A stretch of 48,224 nucleotides of DNA from an uncultured Prevotellaceae bacterium (GCA_900320245.1 ONRP01000010.1:1-48224), one strand, 5' to 3'; shown: positions 23,400-32,751, counted from the first letter of the stretch. A program made the numbers and translations. Notes: generated by a model from the sequence alone, not told the origin.

Positions 23400-23493
23400 C
23401 TATATCACAACGCGCTGGAAGGGGGGCGCGGTGATGGCGCAGAATTCTCCGGTCAGGTACTTGTAGTGGCCGGCGATGGCGATCATGGCGGCA
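23400..23493 (-). pseudogene. Duplicate 3' end of tsaD (31-codon remnant)
   Basis: Reading on the minus strand gives D-AAMIAIAGHYKYL, TGEFCAIT and APPFQRVVI then TAG, against N-AAMIAIAGHYKYL, DKEFCDIT and APPFQRVII at the end of the intact tsaD. At DNA level 72 of 83 bases match (23411-23493 against 24372-24454) by my hand alignment. There is no upstream part, so it is a relic. Confidence 0.88.
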
Positions 23494-23521
23494 TCAAATC
23501 AATTAACCGTTAGTGATAAAC

Positions 23522-23545
23522 AAATCTCTCCGTACGGCGAGATTT
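23522..23545 (-). terminator. Terminator of TlpA-like gene
   Basis: AAATCTC and GAGATTT arms around a CCGTACGG core form a near-perfect 24-nt hairpin directly after the stop, with GTTTATC following on the minus strand. Confidence 0.6.
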
Positions 23546-23551
23546 AGTCAT

Positions 23552-24328
23552 TTAAATTCCTTCTGCTTCTTTTATTTTCGCGATGATTTCAGCACGTATT
23601 TCCTGGCTTGTGCCATGAACGGCATAGCGGACAATTCCCGTTTTATCGACAACCACTGTAAAGGGAAAGCCTTCGGTCCCAATCCATGACATCATATCCT
23701 TGGCTTCAACGAGGTGTGTCCAAGTGAAGTGGTGTTTTTCGGTTATCTTTTGTACAACCTCTGCATCATGATAAGTGGCAGAGAAAAACATGACATCAGG
23801 GAACTGTTCTTTCCACGTCGACAGTTCAGGCATTTCGGCACGACACGGTCCACAACCGGAATACCACAGGTTGAGCACCATCACATGACCTTTGACACTG
23901 TCGTTGGTCCATCTGCGTCCTTCTAAATCTATTTCATTAAATGGAGGGAATGGCTCTCCTGCCTTAGGTGAGTAGAAAGTGCCATCATCTTTTACGCCTG
24001 CTTGAGCCAATTCCAACATCGTTGCCATCATATTGGCACCATTCAGGAATTGATTGGCATTGCGCACCTGTTCCCGAGGTATAGCCTGGCAAATAACAGA
24101 TTCAGGTAAATCTACATCAAGTCCAATGGCAAGTATCTTGTTTCCTTCTGAATCTTTCAGTCGTGTGTAACTTGGGTTGGCATTTTCGGGGAGTTTTGGT
24201 AACTCACGAAAAAAATAGCCATTGATCAAGAACTTTGGGATAATTGTATCTGTTCTCTCCTCTTGTGCTATCGCCATGAGAGATGTTAGAGCAACAAGAG
24301 CGATTATTACAAACCTTAGTGCTTTCAT
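23552..24328 (-). CDS. TlpA-like thioredoxin-family protein, secreted
   Basis: The 258-residue protein has a Sec signal cut near AIAQ (residue 22). The thioredoxin domain covers about 120-258, with FNEIDLEGRRWTND, HVMVLNLWYSGCGPCRAEMP giving the redox pair Cys159 and Cys162 (CGPC), and the cis-Pro loop GTEGFPFTVVVDKTG. Residues 25-115 form an extra N-terminal domain with one further Cys (Cys80). TlpA/ResA proteins reduce or exchange disulfides in the periplasm. It sits 32 nt after the tsaD stop without a visible promoter, and is flanked by two copies of the tsaD 3' end. That suggests it arrived by recombination at tsaD. Confidence 0.88.
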   Translation of the reverse strand: MKALRFVIIALVALTSLMAIAQEERTDTIIPKFLINGYFFRELPKLPENANPSYTRLKDSEGNKILAIGLDVDLPESVICQAIPREQVRNANQFLNGANMMATMLELAQAGVKDDGTFYSPKAGEPFPPFNEIDLEGRRWTNDSVKGHVMVLNLWYSGCGPCRAEMPELSTWKEQFPDVMFFSATYHDAEVVQKITEKHHFTWTHLVEAKDMMSWIGTEGFPFTVVVDKTGIVRYAVHGTSQEIRAEIIAKIKEAEGI

Positions 24329-24360
24329 TTCAGCAGATTACTATTTAATTGGAGTTTTTT

Positions 24361-25377
24361 TCAGATGATGACGCGCTGGAAGGGGGGAGCGGTGATGTCG
24401 CAGAATTCCTTGTCCAGATATTTGTAGTGGCCGGCGATGGCGATCATCGCGGCGTTGTCGGTCGTGAAGACGCGCTTTGGGATGAAGGCCTTGAGGCGGT
24501 GACGGCGGGCATAGTCCTCGACGGCGGCACGCATGCCGCTGTTGGCCGAAACGCCTCCTCCGATGGCGATGGTCTTGATGCCCGTGGCCTTGATAGCCTT
24601 GCCGAATTTATCCATCAGGATTTCGATGATGGTGCGCTGCAACGAGGCGGCCAGGTCGGCTTTGTTCTCCTCGATAAAGTTGGGGTTCTCCTTGAGGGCG
24701 TCGCGCAGGGTGTAGAGGAACGACGTCTTCAATCCGCTGAAACTGTAGTTGAAGCCATCGACATGGGGCTTTGCGAACTTGAACGCCTTGCTGTCGCCCT
24801 CGGCAGCCAACTTGTCGATGACGGGACCGCCGGGATAAGGCAGGCCCATCACCTTGGCGCACTTGTCGAAGGCCTCGCCAGCGGCGTCGTCGATGGTCTG
24901 CCCCAGCACCTCCATGTCGCGCGGCGAGTTGACCTTGATGATCTGGCTGTTGCCGCCGCTGATGAGCAGGCACAGGTAGGGGAACTCAGGCACCTCGGCG
25001 TCGGGCGTTTCCTTGACGAAATGGGAGAGCACGTGGCCGTGCAGGTGGTTCACGTCGACCAACGGGATATCGAGCGCAAGAGACAGCCCCTTGGCAAACG
25101 AAGTGCCCACATGCAGCGAACCGGGCAGCCCGGGCCCGCGTGTGAAGGCGATGGCATCGATGTCGCTCTTGTCGATGCCGGCCTGACGGATGGCCTCGCT
25201 GACAACGGGCACGATGTTCTGCTGATGGGCACGCGATGCCAACTCAGGCACCACGCCACCATAGGCCTCGTGAACACGTTGGCTGGCTATGACGTTACTC
25301 AACAGCACCGTGTCACGCAAGACCGCTGCCGAGGTGTCGTCGCATGACGACTCTATACCTAATATCGTTACACTCAC
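24361..25377 (-). CDS. tsaD: tRNA N6-adenosine threonylcarbamoyltransferase
   Basis: The 338-residue ASKHA-fold enzyme transfers threonylcarbamoyl from TC-AMP to A37 of tRNAs reading ANN codons, together with TsaB and TsaE. Visible features: MSVTILGIESSCDDTSAAVL, VHEAYGGVVPELASRAH, the metal ligands His111 and His115 in NHLHGHVLSHF, CLLISGGNSQIIKV, the GGGVSANSGMRAAV nucleotide loop and TTDNAAMIA with the third ligand Asp. Its last 31 codons are duplicated at 23400-23493. The promoter box lies 31 nt upstream. Confidence 0.97.
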   Translation of the reverse strand: MSVTILGIESSCDDTSAAVLRDTVLLSNVIASQRVHEAYGGVVPELASRAHQQNIVPVVSEAIRQAGIDKSDIDAIAFTRGPGLPGSLHVGTSFAKGLSLALDIPLVDVNHLHGHVLSHFVKETPDAEVPEFPYLCLLISGGNSQIIKVNSPRDMEVLGQTIDDAAGEAFDKCAKVMGLPYPGGPVIDKLAAEGDSKAFKFAKPHVDGFNYSFSGLKTSFLYTLRDALKENPNFIEENKADLAASLQRTIIEILMDKFGKAIKATGIKTIAIGGGVSANSGMRAAVEDYARRHRLKAFIPKRVFTTDNAAMIAIAGHYKYLDKEFCDITAPPFQRVII

Positions 25378-25407
25378 GTTTCTCTCTCCTTACTTTAAAA
25401 TCGGCCA

Positions 25408-25415
25408 CAAAGGTA
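25408..25415 (-). promoter_or_regulatory. Promoter -7 box of tsaD
   Basis: TACCTTTG on the minus strand, 31 nt before the ATG. It separates tsaD from the DUF4421 gene upstream. Confidence 0.75.
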
Positions 25416-25473
25416 GTGAAAAGTTTAGAGTAAGGGAGTAGAGTTTAGAGATTTTTATACCGGCAGATAAGGT

Positions 25474-26688
25474 TTAGAAGCGGAAACCGGCAGTGAGTTC
25501 AAAGTTGCTGTAACTATTATAGAAACTGTACAGCCGGCTATTGTACCAGTGTCCCTCGTGATTGAAGTTAAAGGCATAGAAGAAATTGCCGGCGGTTCTC
25601 ACGAGGGCCATCTTGGCGGTGATATTGGTGGAGAACAGGCCTTTTTTGCCCTCAATGGAATTCGGGAAACTGTGGCGGTAACCAAAACTGGGTGCAAAGG
25701 TGATGTTGTAGAGCCAGCCATGATGGAATACCCAACTGTAACCATAACCCACGAGGAAACCGAAGTCACGGTAGCGGAAGCGGTAATCGGTATCACTGTT
25801 GGGCAGGTAACGCCTGAGTTTAGGACTCAATACGCTCATGTCCATGACGACATCCTGGTGGCTCAGGTAGATGCCTGCCAGCAGCGAGCCGGAACTGCGC
25901 TTCTGGTACTTGGAAAAACAATAGGCAGCCGCCTGGGAGTAATGGGTGTGATTGAAGATGTAGTAAGCGTCCAATCCGTAACCTTCACGTTTGAGTCCGG
26001 GAAAGATTTCGTCACCATGCCAAGCCCCCAGCCAGTGCAAGTGCACAGTACTGTTTTCATTCTTGCGGTAATAGGCCTCGATAAAGATGCGTGAGGTGGT
26101 GAATGAGAATTGCAGGCGCCGGTTGCGGATAAACTTCCCCGCCAGCAGGTCACGCGCATTGATCATATAGGTGAAACTCAAGCCCATGCCACAAATCTGG
26201 AAACCGAACAATGACGTGATGTCACTGTTCAACTGCAAATAAGTGCGTTTTGTGGTCAAATGCCCTGAGTAGAAGTCCAGCCAGTTGTTGTTCTTGATCA
26301 TGATCTTCCACTTCTTGCCGCTTGTCTTGCCCGGATTGACGACATAGGTCGTGTCATAGTAGTTGAGGGCATGGTTGAGCCACCTGTAGGTCTTGACACC
26401 GAAGTCCAGCACCATCGGGTACTTAATCGTCGTGTCGTTGATGCTCCAACCGTGGCGGAAGATTTTGCGTTTCCAGGCGTCCTTATCGTCGACATCGGTG
26501 GAATCGGCAACGAGCGGGACTTCGGCAATCTGGCTATGCATCAGCAGGGAGTCGGCAACCAGGGGCACAGTCTCAGTCATCTGGGGGGATATGGTATCAT
26601 CCATCAAGGGCTTGATATCACTGGCCAGGGCGAAAGAACTGCCCAGCCATGCCAACACCAGCAATATGACGGCCCGCCTCAACATCAT
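25474..26688 (-). CDS. DUF4421 family outer-membrane protein
   Basis: The 404-residue protein has a Sec signal (AVILLVLAWLGSSFALA), a polar linker to about 85, and a DUF4421 region: YPMVLDFGVKTYRWLNHALN, YDTTYVVNPGKTSGKKWKIM, LQLNSDITSLFGFQICGMGL and IRNRRLQFSFTTSRIFIEAY. Alternating aromatic strands and a C-terminal ELTAGFRF ending in Phe point to an outer-membrane beta barrel. Its ATG overlaps the tamB stop by 4 nt (ATGA), so it is translationally coupled to tamB and may work with it in outer-membrane assembly. DUF4421 has no settled function. Confidence 0.85.
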   Translation of the reverse strand: MMLRRAVILLVLAWLGSSFALASDIKPLMDDTISPQMTETVPLVADSLLMHSQIAEVPLVADSTDVDDKDAWKRKIFRHGWSINDTTIKYPMVLDFGVKTYRWLNHALNYYDTTYVVNPGKTSGKKWKIMIKNNNWLDFYSGHLTTKRTYLQLNSDITSLFGFQICGMGLSFTYMINARDLLAGKFIRNRRLQFSFTTSRIFIEAYYRKNENSTVHLHWLGAWHGDEIFPGLKREGYGLDAYYIFNHTHYSQAAAYCFSKYQKRSSGSLLAGIYLSHQDVVMDMSVLSPKLRRYLPNSDTDYRFRYRDFGFLVGYGYSWVFHHGWLYNITFAPSFGYRHSFPNSIEGKKGLFSTNITAKMALVRTAGNFFYAFNFNHEGHWYNSRLYSFYNSYSNFELTAGFRF

Positions 26689-29600
26689 TCCTGCTTATGG
26701 GCCGAGCGCAATGTAACCATCGGCACCGGCTGGCGCACGCTGCTGTCGCTCGGGGCGACTGGCGACGGTTCACGCCTGGGGATGGAATCCTCCTGGGCGG
26801 GCGCCAGTTGTTCGTTGGGCTTGTTGCCCTTGCGCCACGGCTTGTCGAAGTCGTGTTTCCACACGATGCCTACGCCCTGGGTGGTGAGGGCATTGCGCAG
26901 ATTGTAGTAATTCTGGTCGTTGAAGTGGTTGTAGGCCTTGAGCCTGAAGGTGCCCTTGCTGGTGAGCAGGTACTCAATGTCGAAGTCACCGATAAAGTTG
27001 GTGTTGCTCGTGTTGACGGTGTTCTCGCGGTAGCCGAAGTTACCGTTCAGCAACAAGCGGTTGTTGAGCAATTGGCTGGAGAGCGCCACATCCACCTCCA
27101 TGTCGCTGAAGTCTTTGGTCCTGAAGTTGGGGGCAATCGACAGGTTGTCCGACATCTTGCCCAAGATATTGCTCAACTGGCCGGCGATGGTCGACGAGGC
27201 CACCGAAGTGAGGAACTCGTTCTGGTTGGTCTTTGAGCCCATATACTCGGGCGTGTAGAAACGGTTCAGGGCCAGCAGATAGATAATCTGGCGGTTCATC
27301 ATCTCGTCGTTGCTGATGATGCTCCTGACCTGGTGATAGACATCGGACGAGAGCGTCGGGAACTCGAGGTCAAACGAAATCTCGGGCTGGCTGATGATAC
27401 CCTTGGCCTTGAGCAGGGCATACACGGTCACATTGGGGCGGTTCAGGTCCGCATTCTTAGCGAAGGACTCGTCCAGGTCGTTGAGGTTGGCATTGAGCGA
27501 GTAGAACGCCTCCAGGTCCAACACGGCAGCATAGGGGTCGCCCTGGAAACTGATGCTGCTGCCGTCGCGGATAGTGAACTCCTTGATAATCACGTCCTGC
27601 AACGTGAAGTTATAGGTACCCTTGTCCAGGGTATACTTGCCGTAGGTCTTGAGTTCGCCGTTGTTATTGTAGGTCATGCGCATGTGTCCGCTGCCGGTGG
27701 CCTTGATGCGGTCACCGCCCACGGGATCCATCACCACGGTGAGCGCCACGTCGGGTGTGATGTCGCCCTGCAGATCGATATTGTAGGCACTGGGCTCGGA
27801 AGCAACCTGCTGCTGCACCTGCTTCTTCAACTGGCTCATGATCATATCGAGGGTGTCCATCTGCTCCACGACTACAGGTTCCTCAGGAGCGTTGCGGTCC
27901 CTGAAGGTGATAAAGTTGTAACTGCTGGCCTGCTCGCTGTCGCTCATCACGAGGGTGAACTTGCTGTGGGGCGCCGACGTCATGTTGACGCGTATGTTCA
28001 CGATGCCCGGCCCGCCCTCGACAAAGCAGGAGCCGTTGCCGTAGATGGTGCCGTACCAGTCGGGATTGATGGTGGGATTGGTATCGTAGGACAGGAAATT
28101 GCGGGCACCGGTGATGGCGAAACTGAATTCCGGCTTGTGGAAAGCGTCATGCTTGAGCCATCCACCCAACCGGGCCTCGTGCCCCTCGCGGTCATGGATG
28201 GGCACATCGTTGATTTCAATAAGGTCGGGAACGGCCTTGATGGACACGTTGGACGCGGTGTAGTAGCAGTTCACATAGTCTACCAGGAACCTGATGGAGT
28301 CGGCCACGAGGTCGCCGGCCAGGTTGATGGTGTGGAAGTTGCCGAGCAGGGTGGCCTTACCCGACATCTCGCCCTGGATGTCGCTGGTGAAGGCCTCCAC
28401 ATAGGGCTTGAGGAAGGCGACATTGGCATGGTCGGTGTCAAACTCAATGTACAACGAGTCGTCGGCAATGAAGATGCCGCCGTCCACCTTGCTGCGACAG
28501 CCGTTGGGCTGGGCAATGTCTCCCGATACCATCACGCCGCCCGACTCGGTGTCGTAGGTCGCCTCGATGTCGAGGTCACCCATCACGGCGCTGTTGTAGG
28601 AGATGTTCTCGATGAACAGGCTGGGCGTGAACAGGCGGGGCTTGCCCGAGAAGAGATTGCTCGCATAGCACTTGCTGGTGGCCCGGCCGCCAAAGTCCAC
28701 ATTGTCGATGGCCAAGGTCTCGAACACATAGTCGAGATTCACGTCGTTGAGTTCGATGCACAATTCATCGTCCGGGTTGTCCGAAGCCTTGCCGTTGATG
28801 CGGATGAACTGCTCACCGTGATGTCCCGACAGGTTGTCCACCTCGAGCGCACCGTTGCCGATGTTGATATGGCCCTTCTCCACACTCCACACCGTGTCGT
28901 TGAACACCATTGCCGACGGGTTCACGTCGATGTCGGCCTTGATCTTGCCGTCACTGCCGCGGTCCAGCAGACCGCTCAGGTTCAGGTTGCCGTAGAAGTC
29001 CCGCTCGTTGGGCACGCGCCACGCCAGATCGGCATCCAGGCGGTTGTCCTGACCGCTGGCGTCGATGTTGATGTTGATCATGCCGTTCTTGGACGGATAA
29101 CTCGACTGCGCATTGAAGACGACGCGGTCGCTGACACTGTCGATTGACGCCAGCAGGCGGGTGTTCTCGATGAGTTTGTTGCCCTGCAGCATCAAGGGGG
29201 CGTCCACCACCAGGTCGAAGGTGTTGTCCTGCTCATCCAGTTCACCCTCGACGATGGCACGATAGGCCAAACGTACAGGCAGATGCAGCATCTGGTTCAA
29301 CTCGTCATCGGGATTGATGACGAGGTTGAAGCGCACGTCGTGCGGCAAGCCCTTGTGGGTATAGTCGGCATAGTCGCCGAAGTACTGCGGGAAGGCCCGC
29401 GAGAGCATGTGCTTGACCGTGGGAACGATGGTGTTGAAATCGTACTGGCCCGAGATGAAGCCGTCAATGTGGTCACTGTTGATGTCGACAATCTTGTCGA
29501 TACCGTCGTTGTCGGCATTGATTTCCAGGTGGTCAAAGTTCAAGCCTTTGCCGTTGGCGTCCACCATGCTGAAGTCGTGTACCGCCAGGTGGCCCGAGAT

Positions 29601-31289
29601 GTTGTCCAGCGAGTTGCCCCAGAACGAAGCGGTCGCATTGGCCGACAGACGGTGGTGGGGATACTTGCCCGTAACGCCCAACCCCGCCAGGTTCACGCCA
29701 CGGGTGGCAATGTTGAAATCAAACGACGAGTTGGCGCCATCGAGTTGGGCAGTGCCATCGAGTTGCACATGGCCATTGGGGTCGTTGAGGGCCAGTGTGC
29801 CCGTGAAGCGCTGTCCCTGCTTGTCCACATCGGCTTCGATATCTTGGTAGCGGTTTCCCTTGAAGTCGATAAAGGGGATGTGTCCCTGCAGATGACCCGA
29901 CACGTCGCCGCCGCGCATCACGGCATCGATCTGGGCGTCCATAGCCACCTGGTCGAGCAGGTCGCGCTTGTCGAGCAAGGTGCCCAGTTGCAGGCCGTCG
30001 GTCTTGACGTGGCCACTGATGTGGGTCTCGCCTTGATGACGGGCCAGCGTGCCGTTGATGTCGGCATTGCCCAGCGATGTACCCACCTTGCCATTGAAAC
30101 TCATATTGCTGCCCTTGGTGTGCATCTCGCCGTCAAGGGTCACATTGCCACAATGCGAGATGATGCTGCGCGCTTGAGGCGACAGGTTGGGCACCAGTGC
30201 CATCAGGCGAGAGATGTCGCCCGAACTGGCATTGATATCCACCATGTCAAGGTCGATGGTGCGGTAACCGCCCTCAGTCGGAAGCGTGAAACCGCCGCGG
30301 GTATTGAGGGCCAGACCTCCGTCGGGCGTGCGCACCCGCAGCATGGGCACCTCGATGCGCTGGCCATCCTTCACGACCTCGGCAGCGACCGACAAGGGGT
30401 CGTCGAACGACTTGAGTTCAGGCACAAACGCCGACAAGTCGCTGGGCGTGATGGTGCTGCCACCCGTGCGCACCCGCAAGGGCATCTGGCCGATCTCGCT
30501 GCCCAGGTTCTTGAGCGACGAGTACTCGAGGTGCAGGTCGTCGAGGGCAATGTCGCTGGACGGCAGCCTCAGTTTGATATTCTGCACGTCGAGTGCGTTG
30601 TCGGTGATATGCACATCGGTCGACAACCGCTTGAGCGAGAAACCGCTCTGCTCGTCAAACGACAACCGTTTCACCTTGATGTCAAAGTCGTTGTTCTTCA
30701 AGCGGGGCAACGACAGGTCGGCACGCAGGTTGCTCACGGCCAGGTGGTTGACATCGAAACGTCCGGGCCGGCGTGGTTGGTCGAGCACGTCGTAGGTGAG
30801 TGCCGAACTGCGCATCACCACAGTTTTGACCTGCACGTCGAACGGCTTGGGCGGCTGGTCGTCCTTGGGCTTGAACGCGTCGATGATGAACTGCATATTG
30901 GTGGGACTGTCCTTGTCTGGCCGCGTCACATGGCCCTCCAGTCCGATGATTTCGGCATAGGTGACCACGATGTGGTTGTCGGCGACCAGGTCTTTCAGGC
31001 TGATGCCGGCCCCCAACTTATCGATGGTGAGCAACGAGTCACCCTGCTGGTCATGGACGAGCACCTCCTTGAGTTCCAACTGATTGAACGGCGACACCGA
31101 CACCGAGCCGATGTTCACCTCGGTGTTGAGAAACTCGCTCAGCGCCTTCTCGCCCTCACGGCACAGGCGTTCCTGCACCGAAGGCAACAGCAGCAGCACA
31201 TAGGCCAGCGCAACAATCGACACCACCGAGACCAGCAAGGTCACGATGATTGAGCGAATCACGTTATATGTCCCCTTCGATATATTCAT
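26685..31289 (-). CDS. tamB: TamB-like translocation and assembly module / AsmA-type lipid transport protein
   Basis: The 1,534-residue protein has one N-terminal membrane helix (about 13-36, IIVTLLVSVVSIVALAYVLL), followed by long beta-helical repeats with recurring LxIxxLxxxI strands and a C-terminal TamB domain (DUF490; DITPDVALTVVMDPVGGD, LKTYGKYTLDKGTYNFTLQD, DIEYLLTSKGTFRLKAYNHF). TamB/AsmA proteins span the periplasm as lipid-conducting bridges and help insert outer-membrane proteins. I take the ATG at 31289 (MNISKGTYNVIRS), because the frame upstream to 31421 crosses the promoter box at 31356-31363 and lacks protein-like sequence. DUF4421 follows with a 4-nt overlap. Confidence 0.9.
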   Translation of the reverse strand: MNISKGTYNVIRSIIVTLLVSVVSIVALAYVLLLLPSVQERLCREGEKALSEFLNTEVNIGSVSVSPFNQLELKEVLVHDQQGDSLLTIDKLGAGISLKDLVADNHIVVTYAEIIGLEGHVTRPDKDSPTNMQFIIDAFKPKDDQPPKPFDVQVKTVVMRSSALTYDVLDQPRRPGRFDVNHLAVSNLRADLSLPRLKNNDFDIKVKRLSFDEQSGFSLKRLSTDVHITDNALDVQNIKLRLPSSDIALDDLHLEYSSLKNLGSEIGQMPLRVRTGGSTITPSDLSAFVPELKSFDDPLSVAAEVVKDGQRIEVPMLRVRTPDGGLALNTRGGFTLPTEGGYRTIDLDMVDINASSGDISRLMALVPNLSPQARSIISHCGNVTLDGEMHTKGSNMSFNGKVGTSLGNADINGTLARHQGETHISGHVKTDGLQLGTLLDKRDLLDQVAMDAQIDAVMRGGDVSGHLQGHIPFIDFKGNRYQDIEADVDKQGQRFTGTLALNDPNGHVQLDGTAQLDGANSSFDFNIATRGVNLAGLGVTGKYPHHRLSANATASFWGNSLDNISGHLAVHDFSMVDANGKGLNFDHLEINADNDGIDKIVDINSDHIDGFISGQYDFNTIVPTVKHMLSRAFPQYFGDYADYTHKGLPHDVRFNLVINPDDELNQMLHLPVRLAYRAIVEGELDEQDNTFDLVVDAPLMLQGNKLIENTRLLASIDSVSDRVVFNAQSSYPSKNGMININIDASGQDNRLDADLAWRVPNERDFYGNLNLSGLLDRGSDGKIKADIDVNPSAMVFNDTVWSVEKGHINIGNGALEVDNLSGHHGEQFIRINGKASDNPDDELCIELNDVNLDYVFETLAIDNVDFGGRATSKCYASNLFSGKPRLFTPSLFIENISYNSAVMGDLDIEATYDTESGGVMVSGDIAQPNGCRSKVDGGIFIADDSLYIEFDTDHANVAFLKPYVEAFTSDIQGEMSGKATLLGNFHTINLAGDLVADSIRFLVDYVNCYYTASNVSIKAVPDLIEINDVPIHDREGHEARLGGWLKHDAFHKPEFSFAITGARNFLSYDTNPTINPDWYGTIYGNGSCFVEGGPGIVNIRVNMTSAPHSKFTLVMSDSEQASSYNFITFRDRNAPEEPVVVEQMDTLDMIMSQLKKQVQQQVASEPSAYNIDLQGDITPDVALTVVMDPVGGDRIKATGSGHMRMTYNNNGELKTYGKYTLDKGTYNFTLQDVIIKEFTIRDGSSISFQGDPYAAVLDLEAFYSLNANLNDLDESFAKNADLNRPNVTVYALLKAKGIISQPEISFDLEFPTLSSDVYHQVRSIISNDEMMNRQIIYLLALNRFYTPEYMGSKTNQNEFLTSVASSTIAGQLSNILGKMSDNLSIAPNFRTKDFSDMEVDVALSSQLLNNRLLLNGNFGYRENTVNTSNTNFIGDFDIEYLLTSKGTFRLKAYNHFNDQNYYNLRNALTTQGVGIVWKHDFDKPWRKGNKPNEQLAPAQEDSIPRREPSPVAPSDSSVRQPVPMVTLRSAHKQE

Positions 31290-31355
31290 ATTCTGCAGTC
31301 TAACGTCCAAGTGCAATTTCGGTGCCACATTTCGCGTTACACTGGGTTTAACCTG

Positions 31356-31363
31356 CAAAATTA
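31356..31363 (-). promoter_or_regulatory. Promoter -7 box of tamB
   Basis: TAATTTTG on the minus strand, 66 nt before the ATG at 31289. It decides that start. Confidence 0.5.
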
Positions 31364-31677
31364 CGTATTTTCGGTGAATAGCACCCATTTTATGGGCTAT
31401 ATTTTTTAAGGGAATTATCAAGAATGCCCACCTGACAGGCTTTTCCGGCAGGTGAACGGTAACTTCCCGACCGCAGGACAGGGTGATGATGACTTCACAT
31501 CAATATTCAAGAAAATCGCACTTTCTATTATTTTTTTGCCCAAAACATTTGTATTTTTACATTTTTTTAATTTAATTTGCAACCGGATAGTAAGGAATAC
31601 CGCTCGTGGATGCACCAGTGATGGGACACATCCACGCATTAGATACCTAAATTATTAATTTCTAAACATTTAAGACG
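31364..31677. other. AT-rich divergent intergenic region
   Basis: About 310 nt between tamB and the first lipoprotein gene. A CACCTG/CAGGTG hairpin lies near 31430-31455, followed by long T- and A-rich runs (31525-31580). A near-consensus TTAATTTG at about 31573-31580 may drive the lipoprotein gene. No gene seen. Confidence 0.4.
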
Positions 31678-32112
31678 ATGAAACACAGATTATTAAACCT
31701 CACTATGGTCCTGCTGCTGCTAATGGCCGCACAGGTCTTGCTGAACGCGTGCACGTCCGAAGAAGATGAACCTGCCCTGGTGGGCTACTATCTGGCTCTC
31801 GACTCCACAGAGTTCATCGGCATCACAGAGAATGACGAAGCCAATGGCACCATGGCCCAGCCAGATGACCACAACATCTTCATGGCCTACCTCAAGATGA
31901 AGAAAGCGCTCAAGGCGGCGTTTCCCAAAGCCCAGCCCGAGGGTAATGACGGCCTCGCTATTGCCACATGCGACTCCTGCTTCAGGGAATCGATGTACTG
32001 CACTGCGCACGGCAATACCATCTGCACCGCGCGCCTCATCCGCACCCGCCAGTTGGGCGACCGCATCATCAACAGCAAGCAACTCAAACTCTACCGCTTC
32101 AGTTACTTCTGA
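31678..32112 (+). CDS. Small lipoprotein, paralogue 1 of three
   Basis: The 144-residue protein has the lipobox LLNACTSEEDEP (Cys25). The mature part begins ALVGYYLALDSTEF, then has IFMAYLKMKKALKAAFPKAQ, PEGNDGLAIATCDSCF, and a C-terminal TICTARLIRTRQLGDRI strand. Its pattern of YY-alpha, an M(K/R)xAL helix, a G-N/A-D turn and a final strand is shared with the proteins at 32247 and 33303, so these three are duplicates. Function unknown; it should sit in the envelope. Confidence 0.75.
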   Translation: MKHRLLNLTMVLLLLMAAQVLLNACTSEEDEPALVGYYLALDSTEFIGITENDEANGTMAQPDDHNIFMAYLKMKKALKAAFPKAQPEGNDGLAIATCDSCFRESMYCTAHGNTICTARLIRTRQLGDRIINSKQLKLYRFSYF

Positions 32113-32122
32113 TGCATAACCC

Positions 32123-32162
32123 ATCACGGGGGTAGCACAAGTTGGCGCCCTCGTGATTTTTT
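32123..32162 (+). terminator. Terminator after lipoprotein 1
   Basis: ATCACGGGGG pairs with CCCTCGTGAT (one wobble) and is followed by a T run. Confidence 0.75.
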
Positions 32163-32185
32163 ACTTCATTTTTTCGGCACGAATG

Positions 32186-32217
32186 TTTGCATAAGCCATT
32201 TTCTGTCAGTAAATTTG
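32186..32217 (+). promoter_or_regulatory. Promoter of lipoprotein 2
   Basis: TTTG (32186-32189) and TAAATTTG (32210-32217) are 20 nt apart, 29 nt before the ATG at 32247. Confidence 0.75.
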
Positions 32218-32246
32218 CGGGCAGAACCATACAAATCACAAGGAAT

Positions 32247-32714
32247 ATGGCAACCCATCACAAACATTCACTGCCACTGCTGGCTTGGCTCATTGTCGCC
32301 ATGGCGCTGATTGCCCCGTCACTCACGTCATGTGACAACGATGAGCCCGACCTGCTCATCGGCTACTACATGACCATCCAGTCAAAAGTGAGGCTCAACC
32401 TCAGCGAGATGGACGAGAGCCAGGGCACCTCATCACAGCCCGATGCCGACGTGCTGTCACAGACCATCGTCCGCATGCGTAAAGCCCTGCACGAGGTCTA
32501 CACCCATCCGTCCACCCAGGGCAACGATGCCGTGGTCATCTCGGCCCTCGACTACATCTACAACGAGTACCACGATATGTACGGCAGCATCGAGAAAAAT
32601 ACGGTGTGCGTCGTCAAGTTGTACCGTGCCCGCATCGATGACGAGGGCGTCGTCAAGAAGAGCACGCCGTTGAAGTCCTACCACTTTGGCGCACAACCTC
32701 CCTCCACCGAATGA
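32247..32714 (+). CDS. Small lipoprotein, paralogue 2 of three
   Basis: The 155-residue protein starts at 32247 (MATHHKHSLPLLAWLIVAMA), not 32187, because the promoter box is at 32210-32217. The lipobox is SLTSCDNDEP (Cys29). The mature domain reads LLIGYYMTIQSKVRLNLSEM, IVRMRKALHEVYTHPSTQGN, then DYIYNEYHDMYGSIE and TVCVVKLYRARIDDEGVVKK. It aligns throughout with the neighbours at 31678 and 33303. No Cys is shared with paralogue 1 apart from the lipobox and the TxC strand. Function unknown. A hairpin overlaps the stop codon. Confidence 0.78.
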   Translation: MATHHKHSLPLLAWLIVAMALIAPSLTSCDNDEPDLLIGYYMTIQSKVRLNLSEMDESQGTSSQPDADVLSQTIVRMRKALHEVYTHPSTQGNDAVVISALDYIYNEYHDMYGSIEKNTVCVVKLYRARIDDEGVVKKSTPLKSYHFGAQPPSTE

Positions 32715-32751
32715 TATCGCTTGGTGGAGGCCATTTCTGGGCTGATATTTC

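Noticed and set aside
27333-31253. Frames of 604 and 656 codons on the plus strand opposite tamB
   Set aside because: They are antisense shadows of a GC-rich coding region with His/Val/Gly-rich text and no domain; tamB itself is clear on the minus strand.
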